Assembly: GCA_016647705.1 (NCBI GenBank)
Contig: CM028332.1
Coordinates: forward strand, 31,439,300-31,503,299
From: Eucommia ulmoides
Lineage: Eukaryota > Streptophyta > Magnoliopsida > Garryales > Eucommiaceae
DNA: 64,000 nt
Reading direction: 5' to 3'
The notes under the pieces were generated by a model. The model was not told where the DNA came from. It made no database searches and saw nothing but the letters and a program-made list of their open reading frames with translations. The position numbers and the translations under genes are program-made. Of the stretch, positions 45,381 through 57,398 are shown piece by piece; position 1 is the stretch's first letter, and every line of letters starts with the position of its first letter.

Positions 45381-46891
45381 TTAAAAAGAGAATCTCTAGT
45401 TGAAAAGATAAAAAAGAAGACAGGACGGACCTATTATTTCGTACACATGCTATGGAGGACGACAAACTTATGACGTGATGTGCCATGACAAGACACTATA
45501 CGAAATAAAAAAGAAACACGTGTATTCGGAAATTATGCATTGCTTGTTATTGCCTGTTGGGTGGTGTTCGTTGGCTAAAATTTCTAATTCGTGTTTGTTA
45601 TTTGACTTTAATTAAACACAGTCTATTAATTTGGTTCTTTTCGCAATCAAGATAAATCCTTCTCTCCGTTTTTCACCAAACGAAAAGTAATAAAATAATA
45701 ACCAAAAATAAAAAATCTTACATGAACTAGTTATGTCAACTTTTATTGTATTTATTATTTTGTCTAAAAAATAAAATAATAATAATAATAGTACTAAGCT
45801 GAACATGAAAAAAATTATTAGATTGCCCTCATATAATTGACGACATTATTTTTGTCTTATCTTTTATTTTTATTTATTTTTAGTCTTTCAATTAAATTTA
45901 CCAAATTGATATTAACTAATATTATTAATTGATATTAACTAATAGTTAATATTATAATTAACATCAAATTTATCAAGTTGATATTAACTAATATTTAGTA
46001 TTATAGTTAATTATAAATGAAATATTAGTAAAAATAAATTAATAAAAGATAAAAAAAAAAAATAAAATCAATTAAGATTAAAAAAAATAAATTCTTGTCA
46101 TATATCTTAATTGTAGCAGTTGACTGATTGCGAATTAAAAGGACGACTCTAGTTGTTGACAAATTGATTACCCAGGTTAATATCTTAGACACTCCCTTAT
46201 GTCATTTAAAATGTTAATGTTGCCCAAAAGCCTTAACACGTGGAAAGGATTAAACACGTGTTAAAAAATCTTTACAATCTTCTTTTTCAACCTACAAAAT
46301 CGATTAGCTCTAAGAGACATTGATGTAGTATCGGCCAAATAACCTCTAGCGTGAGAATAAGTTAGTTTGTTTATAGGTGAAAGCTCTAGTACTTGAATCG
46401 TAAAATAACATGTTGATATCTTCCCTTTATATAGATTTCGCAATTTGTGTCGTTTTCTTGGTGAGGTCGCTCTCTCCACGATCTTCTCCTTAATGTATGG
46501 GATTTGGTGCCACAATCCTTTCCTCAATGCATAGGATTTGGCGGTGATCTTGCTTATGCACGGTTAGTTGCGATATTTCTTATGCATGAGGGACGTGAAG
46601 ATCTTGGACTGACCTATTCTTGGCCTTTCCACTGTGGGTTTTGATTACCCGTGATTGGGCCTCCATACCAGGCCTTTTCTTATTTAAATATTGGGCTGTT
46701 TTGGCCTCTTCCCTAATGGGCTAGTGTGTTTAGCCCAAAATGATTACCGGGTTACTTCTTTTGGGTCAGATCATTGACCCGATCCAACCCACCAAGCTCT
46801 CAAGTATTTATCTATCCTGGGCAGGAGCTTATCCCATATCACTTGTCCTCCTGACTTTCGTGGCGATTTAAAGAAGAGAGATGAAAGATCA

Positions 46892-47160
46892 CACTACAAA
46901 AAAAAGTAGTATTAGTGACAAATTTTAACAACGAAAATAAAATTCGTCTCAAAAGGGTGTATTGGCGAGGAAATTCGGTTTTCTCGTTAAAGCACAATGA
47001 CTATTGGCGACGACACAAAAAATTTCTCACTGAAAATTAGTTTTAGCGATGAAATATAAAATTCGTCATCAAATTTGTCACAAATACTTTATCGCTATTT
47101 AATTTTATTTTAGCAACAAACAATTAATTATTAGCAACAATTACTTTTTGTGGCTAAAAA
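46892..47160 (+). repeat. CACTA 5' terminus and subterminal repeats
   Basis: The sequence starts CACTACAA and carries repeated short motifs around GTGACAAATTT, GCGACGACA and TTAGCGATGAAAT. These are the kind of sites transposase subunits bind near CACTA ends. No matching TTGTAGTG end follows within the window. Confidence 0.65.
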
Positions 47161-47373
47161 AATTAATTTTTTTAGCCACCAAATAATTCCTCACTAATTA
47201 TCAAAATATTAGTATTAATATATTTATATTTAATTATCAAATATTAGTATAGTATAGCCATACACAATTGAAGCCCATTCAAGCCTAATTCACAAGATCA
47301 AAATATTAGGATTAATATATTTATATTTAATTATCAAATATTATAATAGTATATCCAATATCAAGAGCAAACC

Positions 47374-47672
47374 TTGCCTAATTCACAAAGACCAAACCTC
47401 TTCACAAGACGAAACCCACCGATCTACTTTCTTTGTCTGTTTTTCGCTGCTCACGAATCTCATGAATCTCGCAAGAATGAAATCTTGGTGCCAAGAATTG
47501 CTGCTTTCGTTCATCTCCTTTCCTTTTTAATTATGGTATATTTCCTCTTTAATTTTCGAAAACCTAATTCTCCGATTCACTATTGCAATTGGTGTTCTCC
47601 GCACTGCACTCCACCTGTTCCATGCTCTAATCCTAGTTCTCCTCTTGAAGGTTGTCCAACCCACTGGTCAGG
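47374..47672 (+). pseudogene. Exon-like segment with splice donor, family not recognised
   Basis: Less AT-rich sequence than its surroundings ends at GGTCAG|GTACGC (47672), followed by a CT-rich tract. One frame reads VLRTALHLFHALILVLLLKV, another is open for 113 codons. I cannot assign a family. It may be an untranslated first exon of a CACTA gene or a captured gene end. Confidence 0.3.
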
Positions 47673-47821
47673 TACGCACGTTTTCTCTCTCTCTCTCTCT
47701 CTCTATCTCAATTAGAATGAGATTTTTTATTCTTTGTCATTTTGTACCCTAAATTAAAGAAATTGGAATAAACACAGATGTATTTGTGTTTATAAATTAA
47801 AGAAATTCACACTTTAGATAT

Positions 47822-49463
47822 TGATAGGTGTGAAAAACCTATCTATTTTCAATCCGAATTTGTTAGTTTTCGAGTACGTTTATAGTTATTTTTATTATGT
47901 TTTAATTACTTTTTATCTTTTTGTATAAATCAGGTGTGTGGGGCAAAAAGATAGGAAACTGGAGCTAAAATGATGAGATCGAATCAAAGCGGTTCGAAGT
48001 TACGGTGGATAAACAAGCTCGGAGGCTAAAAGATGAAATAGGCCCACCGCTTAGGCTTCCAGACCACCGCCTAAGCAGTGAAGAAGCTGAGAAAGAGAAA
48101 AATATTACTGACTAACGACCGCCTAGGCGGAAATCCAGCAGAACAATAGAATGTTCTCCCAGTCCACCGCCTACTTCACCGCCTAGGCGATCAGATAGAA
48201 CCAAACTAACTCCACCTAGGCGAAGAATCCACCGCCTAGGCAGATTTTTCCTGCACAGTCTTGAGATATGTTTAGATATTTTTGAGATATTTTGGCTATA
48301 AATACCCTCTCTCCTCCCCCTTGGCTGGTGAATCTCTTGCCCCCATGGATTTTTGAGCCCCTTAGGCTATATCTAAGGGTATAGTTAGGGATTTTAGAGG
48401 TGGAGCTCACATCCCGAAGTGGAGTAGACGGTGAATCGATCGTTGAGCGTTCTTAGCGGTTTATCTTCGGACGAGACTAAGTTCTTTGATTGTTTTTTCT
48501 TATTTCTTTATCTTAGGAGTATGTGAGCATGTTTAGCTCGTTATTTTATTTTATATGCGGCTATGGCCTCGAGTTAAATATGGATTGTAGTAGGGATTAA
48601 CAATAAATTTATAAATATGTTGTTTGGATGATTTTGGTATTGCGTTTTTGTTTGATCTTCATAGTTTGATTGTATTTATAGTATTGTTTGTTTATTATGC
48701 TTGGATTGATAAATTGAGAATAAGGGGTTTTGACAAACCCCGGATTCGGATTAAGGTAAACAAACACCACGATTCTATAACCCGGTCAGGGTTTGAATCG
48801 TGGACAATCGATGACGTGGGGCAGACACACGCTATCTAGGGTCGTTAAGACTATGAGGGGGACTTCTTCATTGACTCGAAGTTGCATTATATCCCTCGTC
48901 TTATACTCGGGAGAGGTGGCGAGGGAGTTTTAGAACGGAGATTGTCGATAGGGTAAATACAACGCGACGATCCAATAATCCGGGAGGGAGTTGGATTGTG
49001 TGCAATCAATGACGTTGGGCGAGACTCACGTGACCTAGGGTCGTTAAGACGTTGATGGTGACTTTTTCGTTGGGTCGAAGTCTTGTATTCTCCCATCTTA
49101 CACACGGGAGAGGTGGCGGTTGAGTTTACGTACCGAGGTTGTCAACTAGGTCGAACACCGCAAACGTAAGTAAATCGAAATCGAATATGTATTTGTAAAC
49201 ATGTTAATCCCTAGGAGATTCTTCACCCTAAAACATATTAGCATATTAGTGTAGTTAATTTAGGTTATATTAGTATTAGTTTAATTAATTAAATACATTT
49301 GTTTTCACTTAGATAAAGTTAGGTCACGACAAATACGGTATTCAATAGTAACGACACCAATCTCTGTGGATACGATAACCCGATCTTAACGATCACACTA
49401 TACTAAAACTTAGACCTCGTATACTTGCGAGTGTAAGTAGCGGCGTGTTTTCCCGTGCTACCA
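47822..49463 (+). repeat. Element 1 5' LTR
   Basis: TGATAGGTGTG to GTGCTACCA, 1642 bp. TATAAATA box at 48297-48304. CCGCCTAGGCGG-type palindromes lie at 48115-48245 in the presumed U3. Two diverged copies of an about 200-bp unit lie at 48770-48955 and 48960-49150. Confidence 0.92.
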
Positions 49464-49469
49464 AGTTTT

Positions 49470-49487
49470 TGGCGCTATTGCCGGGGA
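49470..49487 (+). promoter_or_regulatory. Element 1 primer binding site (tRNA-Asp)
   Basis: TGGCGCTATTGCCGGGGA matches the complement of the tRNA-Asp 3' end at 16 of 18 positions. Confidence 0.85.
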
Positions 49488-49634
49488 TTGTTTTGATGTT
49501 ATTGTCGGAGAAACGCGGTAACGGCTGGGGACTTTAGATAGGAAAAGCAAGTGTTTCGTATTGCTGGGGGATTGGCGATTTCGTTAGTATTGATATTGTG
49601 TGTAAATGACTTAATTTTACTTTAGGCATTTATT

Positions 49635-49883
49635 TTGTATATAAATTTTGTCTGTAGTTTTGTTTTTGTTTCCAATGCAGGGTACTTGGCGATGTTAGAT
49701 CGACGGGTATTGATGCATCCCTTTCGACGGGATTTCAAACTGTTTATTGTGCTTGGCCAAACACATAAGCCGGTGAGGCGTTTCGTTGAAAGATCGAGCC
49801 ATCCAAAAAAAAATCTCGCCAATCTTGAGGGCATTGTAAATGTCAGGCCGAGGACATTAAACCACGCGCTTATTGGGAGATAG
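49635..49883 (+). CDS. Conserved short leader ORF of the B family
   Basis: The 82-codon ORF contains GYLAMLDRRVLMHPFRRDFK and VRRFVERSSHPKKNLANLE. Element B (3874-3689) has YLAILDRRVLMH and element 2 (about 55857-55940) has MLDQRVLVHPF in the same position after the primer binding site. Conservation in three copies suggests a once-coding start, perhaps the remnant of the Athila gag N-terminus, but a shared ancestral sequence without function would look similar. It ends about 40 bp before the conserved hairpin. No known domain recognised. Confidence 0.4.
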   Translation: MYINFVCSFVFVSNAGYLAMLDRRVLMHPFRRDFKLFIVLGQTHKPVRRFVERSSHPKKNLANLEGIVNVRPRTLNHALIGR

Positions 49884-49924
49884 CCTAAGCAATTATTTTT
49901 GATCCATCACATCCGACTTGATTC

Positions 49925-49947
49925 GGAGGCGAGATTCTCTCGCCTCC
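49925..49947 (+). other. Conserved hairpin next to splice-donor-like site, element 1
   Basis: A perfect 10-bp stem starting GGAGGCGAGA with a 3-base loop is followed directly by CCAG|GTAAGT (donor at 49951). Same structure at 3527, 14976 and 56096. Confidence 0.65.
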
Positions 49948-51424
49948 CAGGTAAGTGTTCTAAACACCATTCGTCAGCATGCTTTAATTCCATATGTTGA
50001 GAATGAGGATTGGGTTCACTGAGGACACTATCCACTTTGAGTTTGGCGGTGATGTGTAGTATGTAGTATTGTTAGTTTATATGTTATTATTATTATTTTT
50101 TTTTCCGTATTGCATGTGTGTTTAGGTTAGAATGTGTTTATATTTTTGTGTTGTTGTTTTCATGTTGAGTTTTGTGTTCATCTGGGCCGTCACCCAATGA
50201 TAAAAATTATCCCTGGTTGTTTTCAAAGTCAAGGGTAATACCCATGCATGTGTGATTTTGTGTGCTTGACTATGTTTTTTTGGTAAATATTATTGTAAAT
50301 CCTAATTTGCACGGGCACATAGACTCAATATATTTCTATTCAATTGATTTGAGGATGATTATCGATTAATCAAATTCATGACACATTAAGTATTCTAGAA
50401 TTTGATTGAGGGGAAGCTTGAGGTGAAATCCTAGGCGAGGTAGTTTAGGAGACATGATTTAGGCATTTTGTTTATCACTTGAGCCTTTTTAAGCCTACCT
50501 TGTTACATGTTTATCCCTCGTTACCCTGTCGAAGCCTAAATACAAATTCAATTCAGAACACATAAACTAATACCCTGGCCAGTTGATCGTTTTCCAAACC
50601 TATATCGCTGAATTTAAAGGCACATTTGAGTGAATCAAGTTAGCCGTTGCAAAGGCTTCTTGATGTGAGCGGTTGGGTTTAGGGTGAACTTCTAATTGAT
50701 TCGGTATTTGAGTACTCAATTGTTGTTTTTTATTTGTATTTCACACACCCCTTTAATTATAACAATCAAATAAGTTTGGGGGTGTGTTCGTTGAAAAAAA
50801 AAGAATCAAAGGTAAATATGGTTTTTATTTCCGTTTCTTTTGACAAGTGAGTACGTTGGTTTTAAATGCATGTTCGGGATTGTTTCCAATCTTCCTATGG
50901 AGATTCGAGAGTGAATGTGCCAAGCGTTGAGCCTTGGGTAATGTTAAGTTAGCAACGTTAACTTGTTTTCTATTCCGAAATACCCTTGGCCAAATTAACC
51001 TTAACCGAACCAAGTCCTAATGATCTTCATGAACTACTAAACCTACATTAGTGGAGAGTGGACCCTAATCCAGCTTTTGGTAATCCTTAACTCGTAAATT
51101 TTGTTGGGGGATAATCCAATCCGATTGTTGTATAGTTATATTATTGAGTCTCACACTAACACGTTTACAGGATCTAGAATAGCGTTCACCATTATTGCAT
51201 GTTGAAATTCTAGAACATTCCATGATGTGTGTTACCACCTGAACTCGATACTACTGGCGGTTGTTGAGGGAACAATAACTTGGCTGTTAGACAAATTTAA
51301 AACTCGCATGTTGTTATGTTTAGATTGTTTTTAGGTTGTTTGTTATTTATTTCGGTTTGTGTATTTTTCATTTTAGCGTGTGTGTTTGGCTCGAGGACTA
51401 GCCAAATTCTGAGTTTGGGGGTAT

Positions 51425-53150
51425 TGATAGGTGTGAAAAACCTATCTATTTCCAATCCGAATTTGTTAGTTTTCGAGTACGTTTATAGTTATTTTTATCA
51501 TGTTTTAATTAGTTTTTATCTTTTTGTATAAATAAGGTGTGTGGGGCAAAAAGATAGAAAACTGGAGCTAAAATGATGAGATTGAACCAAAGCGGTTCGA
51601 AGTTACGGTGGATAAACAAGCTCGGAGGCTAAAAGATAAAACAGGCTCACCGCTTAAGCGTCCAGACCACTGCCTAAGCGGTGAAGAAGCTGAGAAAGAG
51701 AAAAATGTTACTGACAGATAACCGCCTATGCGAAAATTCCATCGCCTAGGCGGAAATCCAGCTGAAGACGAAGATGGGCTATTGACAGCCACTCGCCTTG
51801 GCAAAGTTTCCTTCGCCTAGGCGAAAATCTAACAGAATGTTCTCCCAGTCAACCGCCTACTTCACCGCCTAGGCGATCAGACAAAACTGACCTAACTCCG
51901 CCTAGGCGAAGAATCCACCGCCTAGGCGGATTTTTCCTGCACAGTTTTGAGATATTTTTAGATATTTTTGAGATATTTTGGCTATAAATACCCCCTCTCC
52001 TCCCCCTTAGCTGGTGACTCTCTTGCCCCCATGGCTTTTTGAGCCCCTTAGGCTATATCAAAGGGTATAGTTAGGGATTTTAGAGGTGGAACTCACATCC
52101 CGAAGTAGAGAAGACGACGAATCAATCGTTGAGCGTTCTTAGCGATTTATCTTCGGACGTGGCTAAGTTCTTCGATTGTTTTTCCTTATTTATTTATCTT
52201 AGGAGTATATGAGCATGTTTAGCTCATTATTTTATTGTAAATACAGCTATGGCCGCGAGTTAAATATGGATTGTAGTAGGGATTAACAATAAATTTATAA
52301 ATACGTTGTTTGGATGATTTCGGTGTTGCGTTTTTGTTTGTTCTTCGTAGTTTGATTGTATTTATCATATTGTTTGTTTATTATGCTTGGATTGATAAAT
52401 GGAGAATAAGGGATTTTGACAAACCTCGGATTCGGATTAAGGTAAACAAATGCCACGATTCTATAACCCGGTCGGGGTTTGAATCGTGGACAATTGATGA
52501 CGTGGGGCAAGACACACGTTACCTAGGGTTGTTATGACATTGAGGGGGACTTCTTCGTTGACTCGAAGTTTCATTATACCCCTCGTCTTACACTCGAGAG
52601 AGGTGGTAAGGGAGTTTTAGAACTGAGATTGTCGATAGGGTAAATACAACGCGACGATCTAATAACCCGGGAGGGAGTTGGATTGTGTGCAATCAGTGAC
52701 GCTGGGCGAGACTCACGTGACCTAGGGTCGTTAAGATGTTGAGGAGGACTTATTCGTTGGCTCGAAGTCATGTATTCTCCCATCTTACACTTGGGAGAGG
52801 TGACGGTGGAGTTTATGTACCGAGGTTGTCAAATAGGTCGAACACCATAAACGTAAGTAAATCAGAATCGAACACGTATTTATAAACACGTTAATTCCTA
52901 GGAGATTCTTCACCCTAAAACATATTAGCATATTAGTGTAGTTGATTTAGGTTATATTAGTATTATTTTAATTAATTAAATACATTTGTTGTCTCCTAGA
53001 TAAAGTTAGGTCACGACAAACGCGGTATTTGATAGTAACGACACCAATTCCTGTGGATACGATAACCCGATCTTAATGATCACATTATACTAAAACTTAG
53101 ACCTCGTATACTTGCGAATGTAAGTAGCGGCGTGTTTTCCTGCACTACCA
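51425..53150 (+). repeat. Element 1 3' LTR
   Basis: TGATAGGTGTG to TGCACTACCA, 1726 bp. TATAAATA box at 51983-51990. Five or more CCTAGGCG-centred palindromes lie at 51720-51930. It is about 84 bp longer than the 5' LTR owing to the extra U3 segment. Confidence 0.92.
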
Positions 53151-53155
53151 GATAT

Positions 53156-53839
53156 GTTCTAGTTTGTTTATTTAGGGCTTTAATTGAGATTGATTTGTTC
53201 AGGTTTGTATTCTTTTTCTCTCTCTCAAAAATTGATTTTTGCTCCTCGTTTTTGTTCTGTTCCTATTCCAATTTTCAGTTTCTATTCTATTATTGTTCCC
53301 ACTTTTAGTTTCTGGTCTGTTACTGTTCCCATTTTTAATTTCTGGCTATTGCTATGACGTAAACAGGGATTGTGGACTGTTGAGAGTGGGACAACACTTT
53401 TTAAATAAGTTGTAAGTTGTGTATTTGTAAGGCTTGTAGTAAGTGTTTCATCGCACCATCGTAATTAAGAATCCCCATGAACCAAAATTCATGGCTATCA
53501 ACTGATATAATTAATTAAGGTTTGTTCATGCTTCGGTCTATTCCTTCTCGGTTTGTTGTTCTATGCGATCTTCAAGCTCTGTTTGATTTTTGTTCCTGCT
53601 TCAGTTTGGTTCCTGATTCTCTATATTGTTCTGTGTATTGTTTATTTGTTTCATTTATGTTCTTGTTTCTGTTTATAATGTTTATATGATCTGTTTCATT
53701 CAATTTCTGTTCCTGTTTCATTCAATTTCTGTTCATGGTTTCATGCATCTCTTTATTGGTCTGTTTATTATTTATTGATTAAAGATAATCATTTGATAAT
53801 GTTAGATGGTTGATTTCTTTAGTTAAATGGTTGGTCTAT
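53156..53839 (+). other. Intron-like T-rich spacer between elements 1 and 2
   Basis: No ORF of note. Repetitive phrases such as TGTTCCTGTTTC and TTTCTGTTC recur through 53230-53740. TTCATGGTTTCATGCATCT at 53724-53742 recurs, slightly changed, right after element 2 (59092-59109). This is probably part of the interrupted host element G. Confidence 0.5.
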
Positions 53840-55536
53840 TGATAGGTGTGATCCACCTACGTATTTCCAAACTGAATTAAGTTAGTTTTCGTGCGTTTAT
53901 ATCGTATTTTATTATATTTTAATTAGTTTTCATACTTTTTGTATAAATTAGGCGTGTGGGACAAAAAGATAGGAAACTGGAGCGAAAATGATGAGATCGA
54001 ACCAAAAGCGATCGAAGAACGGTGGAAAAACAAGTTCGGAGGCAAAATTGTGAAACACACCCACTGCCGCGGCATCCAGACCACTGCCGCGACAATGAAG
54101 AAGTTGAGAAAGGCAAATGTTACTGATGGACCACTGCCTAGGTAGAAATCCAGCAGAGAAAACATCAATAGGCTACTGACATCCCACTGCCTAGGCGGAA
54201 GATCCATTTGCCTTGGCAAAAATTCAACAGATACTTTTCCACGTCCACTGCTGTCTTCATCTCCATGGTGATCAACTAACCGACCTACCCACCGCCGCGG
54301 CGCTGAATCCCACGGCCGCGGTAGTGAGCCTCTGCACAGCCTAGATATTTTATTTAGATATTTTGAGATCTTTTTCTTATAAATACCATTCCCTCTCTTC
54401 CTTTCTTGACCTCCTGGCCATTTGTGCACCTCAAGCTATATTTAGGCTAGGGTTTAGGAGTTTTAGAGGTGGAGCTCATATCCCGAAGTGGAGGAAGACG
54501 GCGAATCGATCGTTGAGCATTCTTAACGGTGTATTTTCGGATGAGGCTAAGTTATTCGGTTGTTTTTTCTTATTTCTTTATCTTAGAATCATGTGAGCAT
54601 GTTTAGCTCGTTATTTCATTATTTATGCATCTAAGGTCATAGCTAAACATGGATTGTAGTAGGGATTAACATATAATTTATAAATACGTTGTTTGGATGA
54701 TTTTGGTGTTTCGTTTGTGATTGTTATTCATAATTTGATTGTATTTATCGTATTGTTTGTTTATTATGCTTAGTTAGATAAATAGAGAATATAGAGTTTT
54801 GACAAACCCCGGATTCGGATTAGGGTAAACAAACGCCACGATTCTATAACCCGGTCGGGGTTTGAATCGTGGACAATCGATGACGTTGGTGCAAGACTCA
54901 CGCAACCTAAGGTCGTTAAGAAATTGAGGGAGACTTCTTCGTTGGGTCGAAGTTGCGTTATATCCACCGTCTTACACTCGGGAAAGGTGGCGAGGGAGTT
55001 TTGGAATGGAGATTGTCGATAGGGTAAATACAACACACGGTCCAATGACCTGGTCGGGAGTTGGATTGTGTGCAATCAATGACGCTAGGCGAGACTCATT
55101 TGACCTAGAGTCGTTAAGACGTTGAGGGGGACTTATTCGTTGACTTGAAGTCATGTATTCCGCCATCTTACACTCGAGAGAGGTGGCGGTGGAGTTGACG
55201 TACCGAGATTGTAAAATAGGTCGAACACCGTAAATGTGAGTAAATCGAGATCGAACACATATTTGTAAACAAGTTAATCCCTAAGCAATTCTTCACCCTA
55301 AAACATATTAGCATGTTAGTGTAGTTAATTTAGGATATATTAGTATTAGTTTAATTAATTAAATATATATGTTTTCCTCCTAGATAAAGTTAGGTCACGA
55401 CAAACGCGGTATTCGATAGTAACGACACCAATCCCTATGGATACAATAACCCTATCTTAATGATCACATTATACTAAAACTTAGACCTCATATACTTGTG
55501 AGTGTAAGTAGCAGCGTATTCCTACGCCGCCTACCA
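53840..55536 (+). repeat. Element 2 5' LTR
   Basis: TGATAGGTGTGATCC to GCCTACCA, 1697 bp; TATAAATA box at 54378-54385. U3 palindromes here include both CTGCCTAGG and CCGCCGCGG-type forms. Confidence 0.9.
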
Positions 55537-55542
55537 AGTTTT

Positions 55543-55560
55543 TGGTGCCATTGCCGGGGA
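55543..55560 (+). promoter_or_regulatory. Element 2 primer binding site (tRNA-Asp)
   Basis: TGGTGCCATTGCCGGGGA matches the tRNA-Asp complement at 16 of 18 positions. Confidence 0.85.
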
Positions 55561-56095
55561 TTGTTTTGATGTTATTACCAGAGATATATGGTAACGACTC
55601 AAGACTTAAGTTTAAAATAGGAGAAGTAAATGTATCATATTTTCGGGAATTGTTTTGATTTTATTGTCGGATAAACGCGGTAACGACTCATGACTTAAGT
55701 TTTAGATAGGAGAAGCAAGTTTATCGTATTATGGGGATTGGCGAAGTTGTTATTATTGATATTGTGTGTAAATGACTTAATTTTACTTTAGGCATTTCTT
55801 TTGTATATAATTTTTGTTTGTAGTTTTGTTTTTGTTTTCTTATGCATGGTACTTGGCGATGTTAGATCAACGGGTATTGGTGCATCCCTTTCGATGGGAT
55901 TCCAAGTCATTTTATGTTGCTTGGCCAAGCATATAAGCCGGTGAGACGTTTCGTTGAAAGATTGAGGCATTCAAGCAAAACCTCGCCAATCTTAAGGGCG
56001 TTCTGAAAATGTCGGGCCAAGGACATTAAACCACACGCTTCTTGGGAGGCAACCCAAGGTCCAATAAGTTAAATCCATCACATCCAATTTAATTT

Positions 56096-56118
56096 GGAGG
56101 CGAGATCCTTTCGCCTCC
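56096..56118 (+). other. Conserved hairpin next to splice-donor-like site, element 2
   Basis: Stem GGAGGCGAGA pairs with TTTCGCCTCC, the terminal T opposite G giving a wobble pair in RNA, around a 3-base loop. It is followed by CCAG|GTAAGT. Confidence 0.62.
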
Positions 56119-57398
56119 CAGGTAAGTGTTCTAAACCCCCTTCGTCAACATGTTTTAATTTCATAATGTTGAGAATGATGATTGGGCCACTAAGAACACT
56201 ATCTGTTTTAAATTCGAAAATGATGTGTAGTATGTAGTATGTTAGTTTATGTATTACTATTTTCTCGTATTGCATGTGTGTTTAGGTTAGAATGTGTTTA
56301 TATTTTTGTGTTGTTATTTTCATGTTGAGTTTTGCGTTCATCTGAATCGTTACCCGATGATGAATATTATCCCTGGTTGTTTTCGAGGTCAAGGGTAATA
56401 CCCATGCATGTGTATTCTGTGTGCTTGACTATGTGTTTTGGTCAAAATTATTGTAGATCCTAATTTGCACGTGAACATAGACTCATGTATTTTTATTCAA
56501 TTGATTTGAGGACGATTATCGATTAGCCAAATTCATGACACATTAAAGATTCTAGAACTTGATTGAGGGGAAGCTTGAGGCGAAATCCTAGGCGAGGTAG
56601 TTCAAGGGATATGATTTAGGCATTCTCTTTGTCGCTTGAGCCTTTTGAAGCTTACCCTGTTAAATGTTTATCCTTCCTTACCTTGTCGAAGCCTAAATGC
56701 CAATTCAATTCTAAACACATAAGCTAATACACTGGCCAGTTGATCGTTTTCCAAACCTTAATCGCTGAATTTAAAGGCACAGTAGAGTGAATCAAGTTAG
56801 CAATTGCAAATGCTACTTGATGTGAGCAATTGGGTTTAAGGTGAACTTTGGATTGGTTCGGTATTCGAGTACTCACTTGTCGTTTTTCGTTGTTTTAACC
56901 ACACCCATGAAATCATACTAACAGAATAAGTTTGGGGGTGTGCTTAGAAAGTGGAAAAAAAAATCAAATGTAAATACGATTTTTATTTTATGTTTCTTTT
57001 GACAAGTGAGTACGTCGGTCTTAAATACATGTTCGAGATTGTTTCCAATCTTTCTGTGGGAGTTCGAGAGTGCATGTGCCAAACGTTGAGCCTTGGGTAA
57101 CGTTAAGTTAACAACGTTAACCCGTTTTCTATTCCGAAATACCCTTGGCCAAATGTTTCACCATTATTGCATGTTGAAAATCTAGAACATTACATGATGT
57201 GTGGTATCGCCTGAACTCGATATGATTGGCGGTTGTTGAGGAACAAAAATAAATAGGCCGTTAGAAGAATTCAAAACTCGCATGTCGTTATGCTTAGATT
57301 GTTTTAAGATGTTTGTTATTTCATTTAGTTGTATTATTTTTCATTTTCGTGTGTGTGTTTGGCTCGAGAACTAGCTAAATTCCAAGTTTTGGGGTATT

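Larger units (their letters stand above)
43141..46890. other. AT-rich intergenic DNA without recognisable genes
   Basis: Mostly poly-A/T rich sequence: a 37-base A run near 43480-43515, the tandem duplication at 44017-44880, and TTGATATTAACTAAT repeats near 45905-46000. A less AT-rich block at 46140-46890 has an LTR-like character but no identifiable ends. Short ORFs here are low complexity. Confidence 0.55.
47822..53150 (+). mobile_element. Element 1: Athila-like non-autonomous LTR retrotransposon, complete
   Basis: LTRs at 47822-49463 and 51425-53150 flank a 2.0-kb interior. The target-site duplication GATAT (47817-47821 and 53151-53155) is perfect. A tRNA-Asp-type primer binding site, the leader ORF, the conserved hairpin and a TTTGGGGGTAT purine-rich tract are in order. 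No gag core or pol domain is present. By eye the LTRs are about 95% alike, so the insertion is not recent. The 3' LTR carries an extra segment near 51715-51800 containing more CCTAGGCG-type palindromes. It is the best preserved full-length member of the B family here. Confidence 0.95.

Noticed and set aside
46261-46527. 88-codon minus-strand ORF
   Set aside because: No recognisable domain; the surrounding block looks LTR-like but no boundaries or partner LTR were found, so neither a gene nor an element is called.
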